Assembly: GCF_018139145.2 (NCBI RefSeq)
Contig: NC_059500.1
Coordinates: 36,685,437 to 36,749,436, forward strand
Source of the DNA: Gymnogyps californianus
Taxonomy: Eukaryota; Chordata; Aves; Accipitriformes; Cathartidae
DNA length: 64,000 bases
Direction: 5' to 3'
The position numbers and the translations under genes were made by a program. The first letter of the stretch is position 1. Each line of letters starts with the position of its first letter. This document shows, piece after piece, positions 1 to 14,300 of the stretch. Below the pieces are notes generated by a model. That model ran no database searches. It was not told where the DNA came from and worked only from the letters and a program-made list of their open reading frames with translations.

Positions 1-3000
1 CTTGCTTCTGCCCACAGCTTTTTCTAATATTGTAACTCACCCTACATTAGAATTGTCACAGAACTAATCTTCCATTCCGTCCTCTGCTTAAAATATCTAG
101 GTACACTGACATAAATCTGAACGGCTGTGTGCATGCAAGACCTTCTTCCCACCGTGCTGCTATCTGCTCAGTCAATGGTAGCCAGTATTTGCCAAAGGCT
201 GCCTATTCTTTGAGTGCTTTGCGTTATCAGCAACACCTGCAGTGAAAGGGTGTCCCACAGACTTCTGTGGGATGGGTTGTTTGCCACCGCAATGGCAGGA
301 CAACGTACAGCGGTTCTCCACCTACCAGGAAAAGATTTGCCCAAAGTTTGGCAAACATCCTCTTAGCACTGGGTAGCTGTTAAGGTTAAAAAAAAAACAA
401 ACACAAAAGAAAAAAATTTATTGCACATTAAAGTGCAGGTCTTCAGAAAATGCTGACTTTTTGGTGATACAGAGAAGTACCTCCCTATACTGCTACCTTT
501 TATTCTAGTTTGGCTTCAGAAGTAGTTCCTGCGCTCCAGTGGACTAGCAGTCCGGAAAGATTTACTGAGCTCCCACCAAGATCTATGTCCCAGTCAGGTA
601 GCTGAGCCACATCCATAGGTCAATGACTAGCATCATATGTATAAAGTCCCTTTATATATACTCTTTTTCAGTATAAATGCAGTACGTTTACAGTTAAAAG
701 ATTTCAAGTGTAAATTCAGCCTTAGGAGCTTCCCACAGTCTTCAGTCCTCATAACTGTTCATGACATCAGCTCATATCCTACTTCTTGTCTGCTGTACTG
801 ATGGAATATGCACAACAGCTTCTGTCTTTACTATGTAGAGATGTCTTCAGAGTACCCCTTATTCTAAAGCAATTTTTTTATTCAATGTGAATTCAAAACA
901 TAGGCTGCCTCCATATTTATCCTGACTAAATGAACCATTTACCTGTTTTGAAAAGGTTTGAAAGTCTTTCTGGTAGCTGGCAAGAGGATTTATGCTTTTC
1001 AAGCTGCTGTATAAGCACATCATATTTTATATCATTACTATTGGAAACAAAATTTTATACAAACTTATGTGAGTGCTGTAAATACCTGTCAGTATTAGCT
1101 GTTGTTAAAGACAAAGCATTATTAGGAAATGACTGCTGTTAAAGGTAACTGTGCTTAAGAGGATAGCCCCTGAAGAAGCTTGCTGGGTTTCTGGGTAACA
1201 TGCAATGCATCCGTACTGTTATTTAGCACACTCTCCTTCTTTCCTTTCCTTCTTTCCTTTTCATTTTGCTTTGCTAATGGGAGAATCTGGGTGAAGAAGA
1301 ACTCAGGAAGGTCAGTTTTCTACGTCTGGGCCATTTGTTATGATCAGGATGAGGAGCCACCGTTTCATATTAAAAAGAGGATTTCCACAACTATGTGGAT
1401 GCAGAGCCATGCCTCCAGACCTTCTCTGCCTCCTACACAAATCTGATGAGCTAGCCTGGTACAGGGGCGTGCACACTATGTCAAATTCAAAAGGTGCAAA
1501 AGTATTGGTGTGGAGGCTTTATGTCCTCCTTGTATAGGCTGCGTGAGTAAGGATAGAAGATTTTCTGCAAAAATGCCAAGCAGTTCCCTGTCCTCCTGAA
1601 GACGTGGAAGGAAAGGTGCTCCTGCCACGTGCCAATATCTTTACAGCCTTCTGTGGAAGTGCTTTACCATAGGGTAAGGCATTTTGTTATGCATAACTGA
1701 AAGGATAATTATGTATTTCAAATTCTAGGTATAACTCTGTACCCAATTTATCTTAAAAAAAAGCAAGGAATTGTATTGTTACTGTATTTCTTCAGACAGC
1801 TTTTTGTCAATGATTTCTTACTGCCTCTGTTAGCAGATGGATACTATGAAGTACCCAGCAGACTGGCAACTACCAATCAGAGTGTTATTTTATGGATTGG
1901 CAAGGATTTTGTATTGCCAGATGTGCCAGAAGTATTTCAGAAAAACGTATTTTTCTCACTCTTTCTCTCAACGTGGAAGTTTAGTGTTTTCATGAATTTA
2001 TAATGCTTCTAAGATTCCACTGTCTTCACAAAATTAATAAATTTACTGCTACAGGGTACGATGTAGTTTAAACAAATACCTATAACTACACTGTGACCTC
2101 CTTATGAAGTAAAGAAGCAAATGTGTGTTGTGATAAGCTGCTCTTTTTGTGATCTTTTCCTGCTGATTAGCTGAGTTAAATAATTTGTGGTGCATGTCTC
2201 AGTCAAATTAGTAAGGTATTCATGGTAATAAATGTTCAGTTAAAGCACAATTTAAAAAATTAGGAAATATTGTGGCACTTATTATTTTTCTTTTACTTAG
2301 TTTATTTTATTAAAGGGAACACCTTCTGATACAGTTCCTCGTTCATTTTTTTTTTTCCACTTCAGTGGTTTAGAGAGTGGGTATTGTAAAATCAGTTAAG
2401 CTGGGAAATTCGTCTAATATGATAGCAAAAGAATTCAGGTTTACTGTTTCATATTAATTTGCTAACGAGAAAAACTCATTTTGTAAGATACTTGCAATTA
2501 TCAATCCTGCAGTCTCTGGCTATGACTTGGGTTGCTTTTGTGTTTTTTTCTTCTCCTTTTCATGCATCAATATGGACATCAAAAATCCTGACTGGGTCCA
2601 CAGTTACTTGTGGACAAACTTATTATCTTGAAATCAAGTCCTGGGCTGTTACTATTTTTGTGTTATGCCCTGCTTGTTAGGGTGTATCTGGGCTTGAATC
2701 TTAAGATGATTTAGGGTAGATGGCAAACTTGAAAGTAAGTTGTAAGTGTTGTGGAACACTGTGGAACTCTCAGTGCTCATTTCACAAGCCCCTTTGGCTG
2801 TTAATGATGATATCTGAAATTAGAAGGAACTGTCATTTTGATGCATAAATAAATGCATGTTGCAACAGAAGCAATATATTCTGAATTTGAAATAAAATCT
2901 CTCATTTTTGAATAAGGGAGTCCGCAACTGGAATTAACTAGCGCTAGTCAATTCATACTAAGTACTCATTTACCTTCACAGCATACTTTAATTCTGGACT

Positions 3001-3043
3001 AGCTCTTTGGCTAACAAGAATAAAATGCAAAACAAGAATAAAA

Positions 3044-3112
3044 TGCAAAACAAAACCCCCCCCAAAAACAAACAAACAAATACCTCCCCCCACCCAAAAA
3101 AAAAAAAAAAAG
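3044..3112. repeat. Low-complexity A/C tract
   Basis: Short C8, CAAA repeats, C6 and an A16 run follow one another. The adjacent AACAAGAATAAAATGCAAA unit is duplicated in tandem at about 3015-3050. Confidence 0.75.
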
Positions 3113-6100
3113 GGAATCATGAAGATGTAGGCATATGACTTGAGATACACATGAGGAACAGAGGTGGCAAGTAAAAAGATGCTCACTTTTGCACTTGCCG
3201 AGTAAAAGCACAGCCTAAGCCTGTGGGGGAGAAACTTGCAGTGAATTGACCAGCTTATTACAGGGTATCTTATAATGTATTTCAGAGATTTCTATTTTCA
3301 AAAATTAGATTTACGTACACCACCCAGAACGCTGGGAATCTGAATCTTTTTTTTTTGAGCCCCCAGGCCATTAGTAGCAGCTATGCAACGTTAGTGCAGA
3401 TTTCAGATACATCGATATTTGAAGGCACTGGCTATTTTTGGCTAGCAATGCAAGTGCATGTCTGTTTGCTGATGTAACATCTCTTACATAACTTGCACAA
3501 GGCTCTGTGTTGCAGGTACAATCTGCAAAGTTGTGAACCTCTCCGATTTGATGATGGTCATCTGGTTACACAGATTAAACCCCGTCTATCTTAATTTACT
3601 AAGAATACCCATGCAGTCTCGGTGACCTAATGATACCCCAGTAGTTCAGACTCAGAGATTAGGAGTCCTTATTTTGTTTGAGAGTAGGTGATGGGCAGAT
3701 CTTCATGCTACTCATGTTCAGGGCAGACACTCTTCTGCTATTAGATGTGCATACGCTGTTTAAGCATTCGAGCATTTGTCACTCCTAGGTTGGACCGCTG
3801 CAGTGCTGTATGGGGCTACGTCTTGCTATGTTTTTATAAAAATATTTGTTGCTGTTGTTACTACTAGCTTCTGAGTCAAACAACGGAAGATTTCTTCCAG
3901 TAACTTGGTGTTTTGCGGAGCTTGTTAGGAAACACTGAACAAGGTTGTTCATGTTGGTGGAGCAAAAGGCATCTCTGACAGTGACTACCCTTGTTTACCT
4001 TTTCGTTTTGCTCCAAGCACATGAATGCACTCAGCACTGTGCATGTGTTGAACTGTCTGTTTATGACAAATGTTGGAAGAACTCAATACCCTTTCTTACA
4101 CAGGGTACAGTAAAAAATTTTAGTTGCTAAACAAGAATTTTCTGACTGAGTCATAGAGAAGACAGAGGTACTTCAGGGAATATGGAGAAAATCTTCACCT
4201 ATGGGACAAACCAGAAACCCGGGATATATGGCCTTCTCTTACATTTACCTGGAGAAACTGTAACTAGTAAGGATGTTGGAACCTCATGCAATGAGAGAGG
4301 TATGGTCCCGGGAGTATGTGGCACTCTGCTTTTAGATTTACATCGGCTTCCTGCAAGGTGCTGTTTAGCATGCAAAGTACTAGTTGTGAATCTAAAAGCT
4401 CTGAATGGGAAGGTATTCATTCATATGAAAGACTTTTTCCTTGGGGCACCGTACCATCAATGAAGGTATACAAGCTGGAAACTCATTCAAATATCAGAAA
4501 GTAGACAGAAGGCAGAACATTATCTGAGAGAGCTTGGAACTGGTAGTCCCAAATCTTCCTACTTCAAGGTGGGCTGCATCTCGGTATATTTGTTTCCTGA
4601 GCAATGAGAGGGAGGATGCTAGTGAGAGCTCATAAATATCACAGTGCACAGTAGTTGATTGGTTAGAATATACATTAAGTGCTGGGTGAAGAGGAGCTTT
4701 TTTAGAAGTAGACTGTTTTATAACTGTATTTTAAATGTTTCATGGAATGCCTAAAGCAAAAGATAGCATTTCTTTTTAATCAGGATATTTATTTGTTGAA
4801 ATAAATGAATAATTTATTTACTTGCTATCTTGGTTGTATGTCTCCTTTCTGTGGATCCTTGTCAGGATGTACTTCAAATGGATATTTTTAGAGAGCAATG
4901 TTGGTCTTGGGGAATAATTGAAGCATAGCAGTAGGTGAGTTATATGTCCCTGTAGTTGGCCTTTGGACCTTTTGAATGTCAGTTTTTATAGTAATTTTGT
5001 TACTTGAAAACATGCCGTGGTGATTAAGTGTTCACATCTTCTATCCCAGAAAATCAGTTGCCATCTTTGCCTTGATCAGTCAGGAATACTGCAAGCCTTA
5101 CTATGTTGTGTTCAGCTGTCTCTGTGCTATACATAAAACAAGTACAGGGTAATTTTTCCATCTGACCTTCCTTCAGTCTGGTTTTGTCTCTACTTTTGTT
5201 AATGCAGATCAGGTAGTATGACTCAAAGGAGTTTACATGCACGCCTTCTAAGTATGTTTACGGGTATTTGTCTAATTATTTGTGTGTTTATTTTGACAGT
5301 GACTTGTGTGCACATGTGTTTGTGTATTTATTTGCACGCCTGCATGTACTTGTCAAACTACCTTCCAGAGTTTGCTTCTAAAATGTTGGACCTGGTTCTC
5401 AAACTTGTACAATTACTTCGCTTTAAAAGACTTGTGGCAAATATAGATAAGTGAAGGAACAAGTGCAATCCAAGAGTGTTTTAGTATCGAGTGGTCTAAA
5501 TGAACACGTTGATGAAATAATGAAAACCAAGTATTTCAGTAACAAAAAATCACAGGGATACTTTTGAATAGTTATACCATTTACAGCATATTTAATTAGA
5601 AAAGTATCTCATATGAAATAAATATTTGGGAAAATTTATCTATAAAAGCAACCTAGAACTAAAACAAAATGACACAAAAAGAGTACAGGAAATCATCTTT
5701 CATTTCTGTATATTGGCATAAGTTAACTGACTGCAGCTGATTATCTCAATTGATGTTTAACGAACTTCATCTCCAAGCAAATCACATCACCCTCTGAGAT
5801 ACTTAAAAATAGAGTTAATGGCTTAACTTCCTGCATCAGAGCCTGAAAATGTTGTTCTGGATGGTTTAAGTACTCAGGCAGAAGTATATGTAAAAAACGA
5901 ATCTACTTGTAATAAGATACAAGGGTTACCTAATTTTGCACTGATAGAGGAGTGATGATAATCTAAACATCTTGAGAGTATGACCCTTAGCGTGAAAGCT
6001 CCATGTGCCAGGATCTCTACAGACAAGACATTTTCCATGAAGATTTTACAAGTTTTTCAAAAACCATAAGATTGCAAGAGATTTCTAAAAAATTCTAGGA

Positions 6101-6879
6101 AATGGATCTTGAAACAACCCTTCCCAGAAACTGTGGGCTATTATAACCAAAGTTCGAGCAATTTAATGAATAGGAGTCACTTGATATTCTAGTTTATTTT
6201 ATTCAGTGTTGTAATGACTTCATAATATTTGATAGCAATAAGTTAAATAATAATGGACATGTGAAAACAAACTAGATACTCCCTCGGCTTGTAAACAGTT
6301 TGTGACATACATGTTTCTATAGAAAAAGCATTGCTGAAATTCTAGATAGTATAGTTACTGATGTAGTAATTCTCTAATTAAAAGATCATTTTTTCAGTGT
6401 AATTAAAATTCCCAAATAGGCACAAAATGATGGCCTCACTTGATTTTTTGCACCATTTTTATACCCAAATAGATTGCATTATGCTGCTGATAGATATAAA
6501 AACTGATATAAAACTGATATAAAACCACAATACTAGAATAGCATTATCAGGCTCATTATGTAAAGACTCATCCCTGTTTCTCCTGACTTTCAAAAGTCAG
6601 GTGTGTGGTTGAATACTTAACCTACATGCAAAGATACTGCCATGGGATATGCCAGTGATCAGCTGGTTTGTACAAAGCCACTATCCAAATATCTGACAAG
6701 AGCTGTAGCTGCATGTAGACTTTAGCACATGCAAATTATGCCCACTTTTGGAAGCAAGTCTAGAAGATTCACCTAAGTTTTTCTCACACCTGTGACAGAT
6801 ACTGTTATATTTTAACATATTTCCTAATGGTACTCCCTCTTTTTTGTGGAGATGCAGGGCAGAAATCTGGGTCAATAAG

Positions 6880-7140
6880 TCTGGTCTTCTCCTAATATTA
6901 GCTAACCTTCATGTCATTCCTCTCTTGAATGACCCTGTTGAAGCCATCTCCCAGCATGGGTTGTTAGTATATTTTGTTAGCATTTTCCTATATCTTTATA
7001 CTAGTGTCATTAATGAAAATATTAAATCTCATCTATCCCTGAGCTGGTTATTAAGGAATCCTCTTTGGATTGCTGGTGCTCTTTTCAGCTTTCCCTGCTA
7101 TAATTTACCTTTTTGTTCTAATGAGTCTTAGTTCTCTCCC
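6880..7140 (-). mobile_element. Possible old CR1/L3-like LINE fragment, antisense
   Basis: The phrase GTGTCATTAATGAAAATATT followed by AAATCTCATCTATCCCTGAG resembles the complement of a segment near the 3' end of old amniote CR1/L3 LINEs. The similarity is weak and remembered rather than computed; it may be an unrelated intronic sequence. Confidence 0.35.
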
Positions 7141-7548
7141 TCTCAAATAAGATTTTCCTGCTAACCAGTGCTAGACAAATTTGCTTTACCACACTTCCTT
7201 TTTCATTAATATTTTTTACTTTGATTAGCTTTATATCTAAAATGGAACAATTAAGATAGAGGAAAATTAAAAAGCACATCAACACATTATGAACTAGGTG
7301 TATTACAGTGATTAGATTAAACATAAAAAGGTATGTTGAACCAAACTTGAGACTTAAATGAAATAAAATGTTTATGGAACAAATCTGTAACATACACGAA
7401 CATAATCATAAAAACCTACCTGACACATAGGATAAATCAAATGTAAAAATAAGAATTGTACAATGCCTTTTAACGATTAGCTGCATTTTCTCCCAGCACT
7501 CAAGAATAATTATAATACATTTTCCAACTGTATTCTTTTTCCTTACAG

Positions 7549-7619
7549 TACTTGGGATGTATAGAAGTCTTACGCTCAATGAGATCTCTTGACTTCAATA
7601 CTAGAACACAGATTGCAAG
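7549..7619 (+). CDS. SHC3: SHC3 exon: first part of PTB domain
   Basis: The exon opens [16 protein letters not shown], the conserved early strand and helix of the Shc PTB domain. R12 of the visible protein aligns with SHC1 Arg67, one of the phosphotyrosine-contacting residues. The acceptor is a pyrimidine tract ending ttacag and the donor is gtaaga. The exon ends two bases into an arginine codon that the exon at 20732 completes. The preceding exon, which should supply the start codon and CH2 region, is not in the window. Confidence 0.93.
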
Positions 7620-10600
7620 GTAAGACTTTGTACAAGTATGGTTTTTAAAGTAACTTCTGAATTCTGTCCCCAAAGTGGAAAGGCCAGGAAGATGGCAAAA
7701 AACATAGTAAATAATTTTTGGATACCATAAGTCCACTTTTTAATTTTGCTCTTACAGGTAAATCTCCCACCTGGTATTAATATAGATCCAACAGGGCTTA
7801 AAGGATATTTTCTTTGTGGTCTTTTGATGTGCCAGGAACTGCTTTAGAAACTTTTTGCCTGTTTGTTATGCCAGATAAGGCATTTGTCTGGTACCAATTT
7901 CATGACATTTAAGCTAGTGAGAATTAGAATATGCTTAAAATCTACAATGCATTTGTCAAAGTTAGTCTAGGGAGCTGGTTTGGAGCCGCATGTTTATAGG
8001 TTTTTATAGTAATTTCTTATGAAAAGATGTCAGATTACAAACTGGCTGTACAAAGGTTATAAATGAAAATATATCACCACAATGATACCAGAGACAAATG
8101 AAAGAATGTTGTCTTTTCCAGACTGTATCTAAGAAACAATAAGCTTGTATTAGGTTCTTATTACAATTCTTTTAAACCTGTCATGGTATTTTTGTAAGAG
8201 CGGTACATAAGTACAGCACTGTCTTAAGAAGTGTCCATGAATCATTTTTCTTCTAGGAGACTATTTTCTGAGAACTATAGAAAATAGTGTTTTGGAGGCA
8301 TTTTCACTTGAAAAGCTGAGCTCATTGATTTCAGAGGACTGTAGCACTGACGTATTCTAGCAACTGGAGACCACGTTTTCTGATTCTGGCATCGAAGTAA
8401 TGAAGTAATCCTTTCCAAAGGAACACATATAAAGTGATATGACTGGATACAGTGCTTGAATTTCACCTCTTTGAGGCATCTTACAGTTGTGGATGGTCTA
8501 TCATAAACCATTTGTCATACCATAGACAGCTAAGTATTTATTTTATTAAATGAGAAAATTTACTTTTTTTTAAGCTTGGATGCTGATCGTATGGTCTGTA
8601 TGCGTTGACTTTGAGTCACACTTGCACACAGCAGCTTTGAATTGGATCCCATAAGTCCTCACAAAATGTTAATCATTAATTTGTCAAGATACTGCGTTGA
8701 GGAGGGGCGTAAAAGCACAAGGACAGGTAAATGACAGAATTCTGGTTTTCAGGCAATGTAGACTATGGAGGCATTTGAAAATTTTACTACTGTACTTTTT
8801 TAAACTCACCATGTACATTTCTGTGGTATTTGCAGCAGTGACCTTTTAAAAAGATTTCATGTCTAAGCAGACTTGTAGTTCCAATACAGGTGGCACATTT
8901 GTGTTTACCACTTGGAAGTTAAATCATACTGGCTTATGAAACAGTTGTGATACTTACTGTTTTTGTATTCTATACCTGAAGGTGAACTGAATTTGGCTTG
9001 ATTTTTCTGCACAGTCTCTTTCACTATACGTCTTCATTGGAATAGTGTTGCATTTTTCTTATTATCTAGCTTAAAGGCACAACTCTGCCATTAATACTTA
9101 AGCATATTTCCTGGTCTAAAGCAATATGGTCTGCACAAACAGTGTATCTTTGTCTTATAGTTCTTTCAATACAAAAATTATTCTTGGCTTTTACTGTGAA
9201 ACAGACTTGGAATTATATTTTTTTCTGTTGAAGTTATAGCATATTTCACTTCATGGTGGGCATTTTCTTGGCTCATCTTCCTCTGACCACATCTAGAGCA
9301 CAGGATATTTTTTCAAGCAGGAAGCCATATCTTCCTGTTTTGCTTGTTATTTTGCATTTACAATTTTCTGTTTATCATAAACCAATGAAGACTCATCATT
9401 CTGATGATGCAGTTCCTGATCTAAAACTTTTTTGAAAGTAGGAGTTTTTAGGTGACTTTTGAATCAGGATCTAGCATCCTTATCTGCATTTCATTAATTC
9501 ATCTGGCTCTAGAAATCCCCATGCCATGTCTTAAGTTTTAAGTACCCACATGCTTTGTCATGTAGCGTTTCACATACAAGCCTATTCTTTATCAAGAAAA
9601 TATTATTAAGGAATTATTAAAAATGACATTTGCTGATTAACTTGCTCATGTGCATTAAGAAACATAACATAGGCCTCAAGGTATGTACTCAATAAATAAG
9701 GCTGATGTTCTGATAATACAGGCACGAATTCCCTCCTAAGAAAACACCTGGCACCAAATGGTCTGTGTAGCCCCTTTGATTACAAATAAAATAAAAGCAC
9801 CTGAAAGTTACATTTATGTCTACTATGTCATACATTTATATTTAGGTATGTCCATTGCTGATTTCTCTGCAGCCTGCCACAAGTAAGAAAACTGTCCTTG
9901 TAACCTGATGGCTCGTGATGGAGTGTGACTGAGGCTTGGGTCTGTAGATCTAGTAATGTTAGCTGTGACTGCTCCAGCTGAGGAACCTAGATCCACAGCT
10001 GCAGTAAAAGCTTCTCTGTGTATGGGGCTGTGTAAAGTTCTCTGTGCTGTGTCCCATAACTGGAGAAACAGATGTCAAGGCAGCTCTGATCCTTTTCGGA
10101 CCCGTAACTTTATAAATTGATCCTACTGCATGCGTCACACCTGTTTAATCTGTTATTTTTTCCAAGACCTTGCAAAACCAGTCATAGAAGAAAGTGATCT
10201 GTCTTGGTATTATACTATATGTATATTATATATAATACTTCTTGTATTATGCAGTATTTACTAAGTACGATTAAAAAACAGTTAGAAAAGATGAGCTAAG
10301 TTACCTGATTTAGTGTGGAAGTCTGGATGCATCTCTTCCTAATAGGCATGCATTGTGCTTGACACATACAAAGCACTTACTCCCTTTCTAGCAGCTGTAT
10401 CACATCCCTGTCCCTGCCTGCTTTCTTAAGCTTGCTTCTCCTCCACGTTGCAGAGCTCAAACATAGGAAGTCAGCCATTAGGAATCCTATGTTTTTCTGT
10501 CTTCCGGTTATTGCATATGTCACTTCATCTCTCTGCTAGCCTTGAGGAGGAACAAAACTCCAAAGTAAGATGAGCAGCACCAATTCCTAGAAGAAAAAAA

Positions 10601-11358
10601 ACTTCTGTGGCTCAGTCATGGGAGGGTGAGATGTGTAATCTCCGGCTCTGCTACAAACTTTGGGCATTATTTTGGAGAAACCGTTAGCCCCAGTCACAGA
10701 CAACTCTGTGATTAAATGAATTAGTACTTACAAAGGGCACTTAAATTGTTGGGTGAACATTTAGAAATTACTTAAAAATTGGGGTAAGATTTCCAGTTAT
10801 CTAGTGAATTAGACACCCATTTTCAATAAGAAGTTAATGGGAAAAGTTTGTCCAGATATTTTGAATGGCTTTGAAAATCACAGCTGTTATAATTAATACA
10901 TTAGGAAGGCATACACATCAATGTGTATGCATGGACCAGTCTGACAAATGAAGAACTGTGACTTCAACTCCAGGAACTGGATTGAAGCTCCAGTGTGAAC
11001 AGTTTGGTCAGTGGTCTTTCCTTCCTTGTCACAGTCATGTGAAAAATCAACCTGTGCCATCTAACGCTGTTGTACCTGGCCTGTAATTTGTTTTTGTTTT
11101 GCTTTTTCACTTTTTGTAAATTAAAATGTTAAAACCTGCAGCAATACATTTATCTTCATGTGAAAGCAGTGAGCAAGCACTTTCACTTGTCATATGTTGT
11201 GGTTTAACCCCAGCTAGCAACTAAGCACCACGCAGCCGCTCCCTCACTCCTCCCCCCTCCCAGTGGGATGGGGAGGACAATCGAAAAAAAAAAGCAAAAC
11301 TTGTGGGTTAAGATAAGAACAGTTTAATAACTAAAGTAAAATAAAATATAACACTAAC

Positions 11359-11395
<37 letters not shown>

Positions 11396-14300
11396 TACAA
11401 TAATAATAATAATGGCAATGAAAAATAATACAACAAAAAAAAAAAAGAAAAAAAACCACAAACAAGAAAAGACAAGCGATGCACAATGCAATTTCTCACC
11501 ACCTGCTGACCTGTGACCGAGCAGCGATCCGCCCCTCCCAGCCAACTCCCCCCGAGCTTATATGCTGAGCATGACATCCTATGGTATGGAATATGCCTTT
11601 GGCTAGTTCGGGTCAGCTGCCCCGGCTATGCTCCCTCCCAGCTTCTTGTGCACCTGCTTGCTGGCAGAGCATGGGAAAATGAAAATCCTTAACTTAGGAT
11701 AGGCACTACTTAGCAACTAAAACATCAGAGTGTTATCAACATTATTCTCACAATAAACCCAAAATGCACTGTACCAGCTACTACGAAGAAAATTAACCCT
11801 ATCCCAGCCGAAACCAGGACATTTTGTACTCTTGTACATACAATTGTACTCTTCATCAGATCTTAACAACCTTGGTGATGCCTGACAAAAAGTATTGTTG
11901 TCCTAATTTTGGGTCTGATTTGAGGCAAAATGAACAGCTATGTACAATTTATAACGGATTTTTCCCTTTATCGTTACACATTTGAAGTCTCAAGATTCTT
12001 TCACTACAGGAGAAGTAGGAGAACTAGAGTAGTATTATACAGTTGTATTGTATTTATTCTTTTCTGTAATGAATATAATGTCATGTGAATGCTTGAGCAA
12101 ATAAATGGATGCGCAAGCCAAGGGTCAGCAGTTATGCATAATGATAAATAAACACCAACTGAATCCACATGTTGCATCATTAATTATCCAGTGGTAATTC
12201 TTGTAACACATGTGAAGTCCAGATGACTTTCTTGGGCAGCAAGAGGAACAGAAGCGTTTCATTTTCAACATAGTGGAGGAACAGGAGGACTAGCAGGCAA
12301 GACTGCTGAGCTAACTGCAGGTGGCAAGTGGTCCTAAGTTCATCTGAAACCTACCATCATCGTCACAGAAAGGGGCCAGCCTTAAGCTTGTGTGGGCAGG
12401 CCCTTTGTACGCTCAGGCTGTTTATTAAAAAAAAAAAAAAAAATCAGGTAAAATTCTTTTGCAACATGTGCAGTGTTTGCAGTTCATATAATATGTTTGT
12501 ATGCTTATTGTTAAATCTGTTATAGTGTAATGAGTCTTCACTACTGTGTTGTATGCATGAGTGTAGTTATGCACTGGTTTGAATAAAGTTGCATGCACTG
12601 TTTGTCGTACAGCAGTGTCTGGACTACAAGGCTGCATGTTCATTGGTATTTAATTGAATGCCATCAGTTTACTGCATGCAGCTTCAGAAAGTCACACATC
12701 CCTGTGCTGAGTAAAACATTATATTGCATGCTGTGTTAATAGCAAGTAGATCAGAGGACTGAAATACTTTGTATGAGCAGTGGACCCGAATCCAAACTCT
12801 GATCCCAATCCTCTCCATGAACTCTGTTGGGCTGAACAATTTGAAAGAGATTGCTCTCCAGATTTGGGGCCTGAACTTTATTAATCATGAAAACCAAATC
12901 CATTTATGCCAATACCCCAAGCTTCTAGAGGGGAGATGATAGAAATCCAGATTTTAGAGCTGGGTTTGAGTCCAATGCTAAACAATATGAAGTTCAGTTG
13001 ATGTAGTGTTTCTTTCAACTGTATCTATCTTCTTGGCAGAAATTCACTGTCGGCAAACATCACTGAAAAAAGGATGGAAGACATTGAAAAGGAAGAATGT
13101 TTCCCCTGTGATTTTTGAAGGTGGATAGGTAACGTGTTATCTGCAGTGAATTCTGTATTCAGTCTCCTCCTTAACATGCTCTCTTGCTTGCAAGGTGAGT
13201 GTGGTTCACCCTTGCTTTCTGCTACGTGGACTCTGGATGTGGGGTAGTGCTTCGGGGACGGTGCTTAGGGGATGGCAGAACACCCACACCCACACCGCAG
13301 TCTGAATACACAGCTGCATGCAGGAAGGGATGTGAACGAGAATCTTCTTTCCTGGTGCACAATTACTTCAAGGCCAAAGCTCTGGGAAGCAAGGGGTGCT
13401 GACTAGTGCTCAGTTCACCAGGAAGCAGGATTCTCAAAAGTGAATGGGGACATCCTTGTAATTCATACAGCACACCTCTAAGTGGGGCAATGACAGCTGT
13501 AGTGCCCAATACTGTCAGAGAATAATTTACATTTGCTAGTTTAGCTGTCATTAGCACAGAAATGGGTTAGAATAAATAGGGTTTTGTATGCTTAACATTG
13601 AAATCTTTCATTTCCAATGTAGTATTAGTGGGGAAAATGTTAGCTAGTATTTGGATTAATTTGACTAATGTATGGTAATGCAAAGCCTGAGTGAGAGTAA
13701 TTAATTGAGCTCCCCCATTCCACTTGCCTTTGTGAGAAAGCAAAGAGCCTCTCAGGGGATGGGGAGGGTGGAGAGTTGAAAGCCAAATGGTCAGGGAAGT
13801 GGTTATGGGTATAGCTGTACCCTGGGTTTTCAGAAAGCTGGTGACTCCACATGGTTCTGCAGAAGCAGAAGACATGAGGCAGAATGGTCTTGACATGTTT
13901 TAAATGCAAATTGCAATGCAAAGTTAACAACTGCCTAGCACCTTGGAAACAGAGCCACTCTGAAGTTCTTCTGCTAATAGCACCTAGCAGCTTGATTACA
14001 CAGAGAAACAAAGGCCTAAGGAATTTGAGTGTCTTTTGTATGACACGTCCAGCCACACCAGACAGTTCATCACCACTGGACGGTCCTTTTTGGCAAATAC
14101 AGCTTGTATATATATAAAATGTTATATATCTTATGGGGTTATTCAAAAGGGCAGTGTTAGAACCTTAATCCTCTAATAAAAAAAGAGATTTTGTAAGATA
14201 GCTATCTCCAAAGTCCTGCTTTGGACATGAAGCCAGCTAGGGGTTAGAGAAAAATATTCATTAGACTAAATTTTTTCATTTTACTTTTATAAGGTTTCCT

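Larger units (their letters stand above)
1..7548. other. SHC3 intron (3' part), no coding exon seen
   Basis: The sequence is AT-rich with no supported exon. It contains a CT-rich run (about 1230-1262), the A/C tract near 3.05 kb and a possible old LINE fragment at 6.9 kb. The expected upstream SHC3 exon (CH2 region, normally GC-rich) was looked for and not found. The intron therefore extends beyond the left edge. Confidence 0.75.

Noticed and set aside
7118..7393. 91-codon minus-strand hydrophobic frame
   Set aside because: AT-rich intron sequence; hydrophobicity follows from composition, with no homology or splice context.
1..7548. Presence of the SHC3 first coding exon (CH2 domain and start codon)
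   Set aside because: No GC-rich segment or VVK/VVKY-type exon end with a donor was found; the exon must lie upstream of the window.
11308..11577. Minus-strand frame with a poly-Ile hydrophobic run
   Set aside because: It is translated from the (AAT)n repeat within the LTR; the apparent membrane segment is a repeat artefact.
13640..14146. 168-codon minus-strand open frame
   Set aside because: It has no recognisable domain or family resemblance, overlaps another frame of similar length on the same strand, and sits inside an SHC3 intron without clear splice sites.
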